7,750 bases of DNA from CAYQMF01 sp964418595. Its GTDB lineage: Bacteria; Planctomycetota; UBA1135; UBA2386. Numbering within the stretch: position 1 is the first letter of the stretch; each line of letters opens with the position of its first letter. The stretch is from the NCBI GenBank assembly GCA_964418595.1, contig CAYQMF010000194.1, positions 1 to 7,750 of the forward strand, written 5' to 3'. This document shows positions 5,236 to 7,750 of this stretch, one piece after another. The notes beneath the pieces are model-generated. The model had not been told where the DNA came from. It worked only from the letters and a program-made list of their open reading frames with translations, and searched no databases. Both the position numbers and the translations under genes were made by a program.

Positions 5236-7500
5236 TCACTTCGCCCCGATGATCCCCGCCCCGGCGTTGGTGAGGATGAGGCCGGCGGGGTTGGCCGGGG
5301 GATCGGCGGCGAGACCCTGACAGAAGAACGCCGTCCCGATCAGGTTCGGGCACGCGCACAACGTCATGCTCCACGTCGCGACGCCGTTGCTGACGGCCAT
5401 GGGCAGTGACACCGCAATGTCGGTGTACAGCGTGCACCCGGTCATCCCGAAGAAGGTCATGTCGAGCGGCAGTGGGATCGAGCCGAACAGGGTCGTCGCC
5501 GAGAAGCCCAGGAGCGTGAGCGCCGGCGCGGCCCGTGGCAGACCCTCGATGCTGACCCGGAACGTCTCGCCGAGCCATGGGCATTCGCCAGTCAGGCGCG
5601 GGCTCCCGACACTCGACGGACAGGACACGTAGTGCGTCGTGAACGCCGCCGGCGCGGTGGTGCCGTAGATCCACGTGTCCGACGTGGGGCCGCCGAACGA
5701 TCCGCCGAACCAGACCGAGTGTCCGGCGCGCGGGTGGTAGGCCATGGCGGCGCCGGTCACGAACGGGCTCGGCGACTCCGCCGGTGCGCGCTGGAGCCAC
5801 GTGCTGCCATCCCATTCCCAAGTGTCCGCGTTGAAGAGATACACGCCATTGCTGATCACGATGCGACGGCGGGCGACGTCCTCCGCGACCGCTGCCCAGC
5901 CGCGCGGAGCCGGCACGTTGCTCGGGCGGAGCTGGGTCCACGCCGTCCCATCCCACGCCCAGGTGTCGTTCAAGGGCAGCGGCAGCGCGACGTCCATGCC
6001 GCCGAACAGGATCACGGTGCCGCGCACGTGGTCGAAGGCCATCGCCGCGCCGCGCCGTGCTTGGGGTGAGCTCGCCGGCGTGCGCTGGGTCCACGCCTGC
6101 CCGTCGTACTCCCAGGTGTCGTTGGTGCCGCCCGCGGACTCGCCTCCGAAGAGGACGATACGCTGCCGCCGCGGGTCGTAGGCCATGGCCGCAGAGCGGC
6201 GGGGCGAGGGCCGCGGAGCGCCTGTGTATGCCCGCCAGTTGGTCCCGTCCCACTCCCAGGTGTCGTCGAGCAATGTGATCCCGTCGTGGCCGCCGAACAC
6301 CACCGCGCGCTGGCGGGCCGTGTCGGAGGCGGCGGAGTGGTCGGCACGCGCAGGCGGTCGGGTGGCTGGCGCGGCGGGAGTCCACCCGGCCCCGTCGAAG
6401 CGCAGCGTGTCGTCGAGCACACCCGAAGTGCCGACGCCACCGAAGGCGATGACGGTCGAGCCGTCGTGCGCGACGACGTGTCGCGAGCGCGCGAAGTCCG
6501 GGGCGCGGTGTGCGACGCGCCAGGTCGAGCCGTCCCACTCCCAGGTCTCAGCGGGTGGGAAGACGTCGAAGTCCGTGCCGCCGAACAGCACGCCGCGACC
6601 GCGCGCAGAGTCATAGGCGATGCCGGGGAAGTAGCGGGGCGATGGGTTGGTGACGGTGGAGCTGAGGCTCCACTGCTGGCCGTTCCAGACCCAGGTGTCG
6701 CCGAGCATCGTGCCGCTGGACCACCCGCCGAAGACTACGGTCTGCTGGCGGGCGGCATCGAAGAACATCGCGTGGTGGCTGCGGGCAGGTCCGGTCGTCG
6801 AGAGCCGTCGCCAGGTGACGCCGTCGAACTCCCAGGTCTCTGCGGATGCGGGCCTGGACAACGAGTTGTCGAGCTGCCCGCCAAAAAGGAGAGGGCGACT
6901 GCGGGATGCATCGAACACGAGCCCCGCACCACCACGCGGGGATGGCGAGGTGGCGGGCGTCAACGGCGTCCAGGACGTGCCGTCCCACTCCCACGTGTCG
7001 GCCCGCTTGGCGGGGTCTTCACCGCCAAAGAGAAGGGTTCGACGTCTGCCTGGGTCGAAGACCATCGCGTGGTAGGTGCGGGGAGTAGGTGAAGGGCCAA
7101 CCCCGACCTGGGTCCAGTTCGAGCCATCCCATTCCCAGGTGTCGGCCAGCCGTTGGTACGGAGCCGGGCCTCCGAGGCCGCCGAAGAGCACCAACCTCTG
7201 GCGACGTGAGTCGTACGCCAGAGCATGGCTGTGGCGACGAGGCGGCTGCACGGACGACGGACGCAAGGTCCACACGATGCCGTCCCACTCCCACAGTTCG
7301 GCCGACGGCTCGCCGGAGGTCCGCTCTCCGCCGAACATCATGACCCGGTTTCGCGTGGCGTCGTATGCCATGGCGCAGCGCAGGAGTGGAACCATGGACG
7401 GTAGACGCCGCCACTCGGCTTGGGCGGTGCCGAGCGCGCACAGAGCGACCACCGGCAGGACCGACCGCAGGTGGTGGGTGGCGAGGTTGCGGAGGAGCAT
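5236..7500 (-). CDS. Secreted Kelch-repeat beta-propeller protein with conserved C-terminal domain
   Basis: Predicted exported protein of 754 residues; no enzyme activity can be assigned. A signal peptide with Arg at 4 and 12, a hydrophobic core at 13-24 and AQA before E29 gives a clear cleavage site after A28. Residues 29-612 hold twelve Kelch-type repeats of about 48 residues with the pattern PR-x-HAMAYD, R-x-R-x-VLFGG, then DTWEWDG-x-W. Twelve motifs could form two six-bladed propellers or one large ring. Repeat 11 has lost the FGG (reads ISNG) and repeat 7 ends DTLRFDG. Residues about 627-754 are a separate Cys-containing domain that resembles the end of the peroxidase at 594-2279. The galactose-oxidase catalytic residues were not identified, so a binding or surface role is more likely. 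The ATG at 7500 has no purine-rich ribosome site, but the signal peptide supports it. The gene converges on the kinase gene, 7 nt between stops. Confidence 0.92.
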   Translation of the reverse strand: MLLRNLATHHLRSVLPVVALCALGTAQAEWRRLPSMVPLLRCAMAYDATRNRVMMFGGERTSGEPSAELWEWDGIVWTLRPSSVQPPRRHSHALAYDSRRQRLVLFGGLGGPAPYQRLADTWEWDGSNWTQVGVGPSPTPRTYHAMVFDPGRRRTLLFGGEDPAKRADTWEWDGTSWTPLTPATSPSPRGGAGLVFDASRSRPLLFGGQLDNSLSRPASAETWEFDGVTWRRLSTTGPARSHHAMFFDAARQQTVVFGGWSSGTMLGDTWVWNGQQWSLSSTVTNPSPRYFPGIAYDSARGRGVLFGGTDFDVFPPAETWEWDGSTWRVAHRAPDFARSRHVVAHDGSTVIAFGGVGTSGVLDDTLRFDGAGWTPAAPATRPPARADHSAASDTARQRAVVFGGHDGITLLDDTWEWDGTNWRAYTGAPRPSPRRSAAMAYDPRRQRIVLFGGESAGGTNDTWEYDGQAWTQRTPASSPQARRGAAMAFDHVRGTVILFGGMDVALPLPLNDTWAWDGTAWTQLRPSNVPAPRGWAAVAEDVARRRIVISNGVYLFNADTWEWDGSTWLQRAPAESPSPFVTGAAMAYHPRAGHSVWFGGSFGGPTSDTWIYGTTAPAAFTTHYVSCPSSVGSPRLTGECPWLGETFRVSIEGLPRAAPALTLLGFSATTLFGSIPLPLDMTFFGMTGCTLYTDIAVSLPMAVSNGVATWSMTLCACPNLIGTAFFCQGLAADPPANPAGLILTNAGAGIIGAK
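5665..7416 (-). repeat. Twelve in-frame Kelch repeats, about 145 bp each
   Basis: The plus-strand DNA shows a near-identical block, consensus CCCACTCCCAGGTGTC, recurring about every 135-160 bp, for example near 6248, 6534, 6983, 7128 and 7283, with variants near 5812, 5954, 6105, 6683 and 6829. It encodes the DTWEWDG strand. The intervening sequence is much more diverged, so the conserved block reflects selection on the fold or older internal duplication, not a recent tandem array. Confidence 0.85.
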
Positions 7501-7666
7501 GGGGGAGATCGCGCTCAGGATACCGCACCGATTGCTCGCGGTGGAAGGCGCGACACCTTATGGGGGGCATCCGGAAGACGAGCGCGCCGGTCTGATCGTC
7601 GGTAGGATGTGTCGCGCTGTTTCAGGAGGTCGGGTGGGCGAGTCAGTCCATCGCGAAGGAGAATCC
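7501..7666. promoter_or_regulatory. Divergent gap between the Kelch gene and the right-end gene
   Basis: Genes on both sides point outward, so promoters for both should lie here. On the minus strand TATCCT (7522-7517) is a possible -10 for the Kelch gene, with TTCCAC 18 bp upstream as a poor -35. On the plus side a strong Shine-Dalgarno-like AGGAGGT occurs at 7624-7630, before a GTG at 7634 that is in frame with the ATG at 7667. No strong inverted repeat is seen. Confidence 0.35.
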
Positions 7667-7750
7667 ATGGAAAGTGCGAACGGCCAAGACGTTGCGTGCT
7701 CGGTGCTCGGTGCTCGGTGCGAAACCAGCCCTCGGCGGCCCGCCGGCGGC
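7667..7750 (+). CDS. Unknown protein, first 28 codons (partial, runs off window)
   Basis: An open frame begins at ATG 7667 with AAGGAG at 7656-7661, 5 nt upstream, the best ribosome site next to an ATG in the window, and stays open to the window end. The visible peptide starts MESANGQDV and contains two cysteines; no domain, signal peptide or family can be recognised from 28 residues. GTG 7634, preceded by AGGAGGT, and ATG 7607 are in-frame alternatives, so the protein could be 11 or 20 residues longer. Codons 11-18 lie in a 7-bp tandem repeat. Existence is supported by the ribosome site and position, not by homology. Confidence 0.45.
   Translation, partial: MESANGQDVACSVLGARCETSPRRPAGG
7697..7720 (+). 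repeat. Heptanucleotide tandem repeat, 3.4 copies
   Basis: TGCTCGG occurs three times in perfect tandem (7697-7703, 7704-7710, 7711-7717), followed by TGC. It starts 30 bases after the probable start codon of the right-end gene. Seven is not a multiple of three, so gain or loss of one copy would shift the reading frame. Confidence 0.9.

Noticed and set aside
5225..6538. 437-codon minus-strand frame inside the Kelch gene
   Set aside because: Shifted frame of the Kelch repeats, Arg-rich and low complexity; its apparent repeats echo the real ones.
7607..7609. ATG at 7607 as start of the right-end gene
   Set aside because: In frame but without a ribosome site; 7634 and 7667 each have a better one, so it is kept only as an alternative.

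Overview
The DNA is very GC-rich, and the genes show the strong G/C third-position bias of a high-GC bacterium. Several traits point to Planctomycetota, probably an environmental lineage rich in large secreted proteins. These are an ECF sigma factor overlapping a transmembrane Ser/Thr kinase with DWG in place of DFG, a di-heme MauG/CCP-type peroxidase, a long secreted Kelch protein, and a similar C-terminal domain on both secreted proteins. The phylum call is an inference from gene content, since no marker gene is present.

Layout, left to right. (1) The 5' part of a small RRM RNA-binding protein gene, minus strand, cut by the window start in its Gly-rich tail. (2) A 300-bp non-coding gap (294-593) with four short inverted repeats, one a likely terminator. 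(3) A secreted di-heme peroxidase/MauG-family protein, minus strand (594-2279). (4) A divergent gap with an 8-bp-stem hairpin. (5) A plus-strand two-gene unit: an ECF sigma factor (2431-3105) overlapping by 4 nt (GTGA) a one-pass membrane Ser/Thr kinase (3102-5228). (6) A minus-strand secreted Kelch beta-propeller protein with twelve repeats (5236-7500), converging on the kinase with only 7 nt between stop codons. (7) A divergent gap and the first codons of a plus-strand gene of unknown function (from about 7667), which carries a 7-bp tandem repeat just inside its start.

Working together. The sigma factor and kinase form an evident signalling cassette: the kinase has a cytoplasmic catalytic domain, one membrane helix and an external helical region, and probably acts on the sigma factor or a shared partner. 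Its targets cannot be read from the sequence. The peroxidase and Kelch genes flank the cassette, both encode exported proteins, and both end in what looks like the same roughly 110-residue domain. This suggests a common export, anchoring or maturation route and is the most interesting pattern in the window. No transposon, CRISPR array, rRNA or tRNA gene was found.
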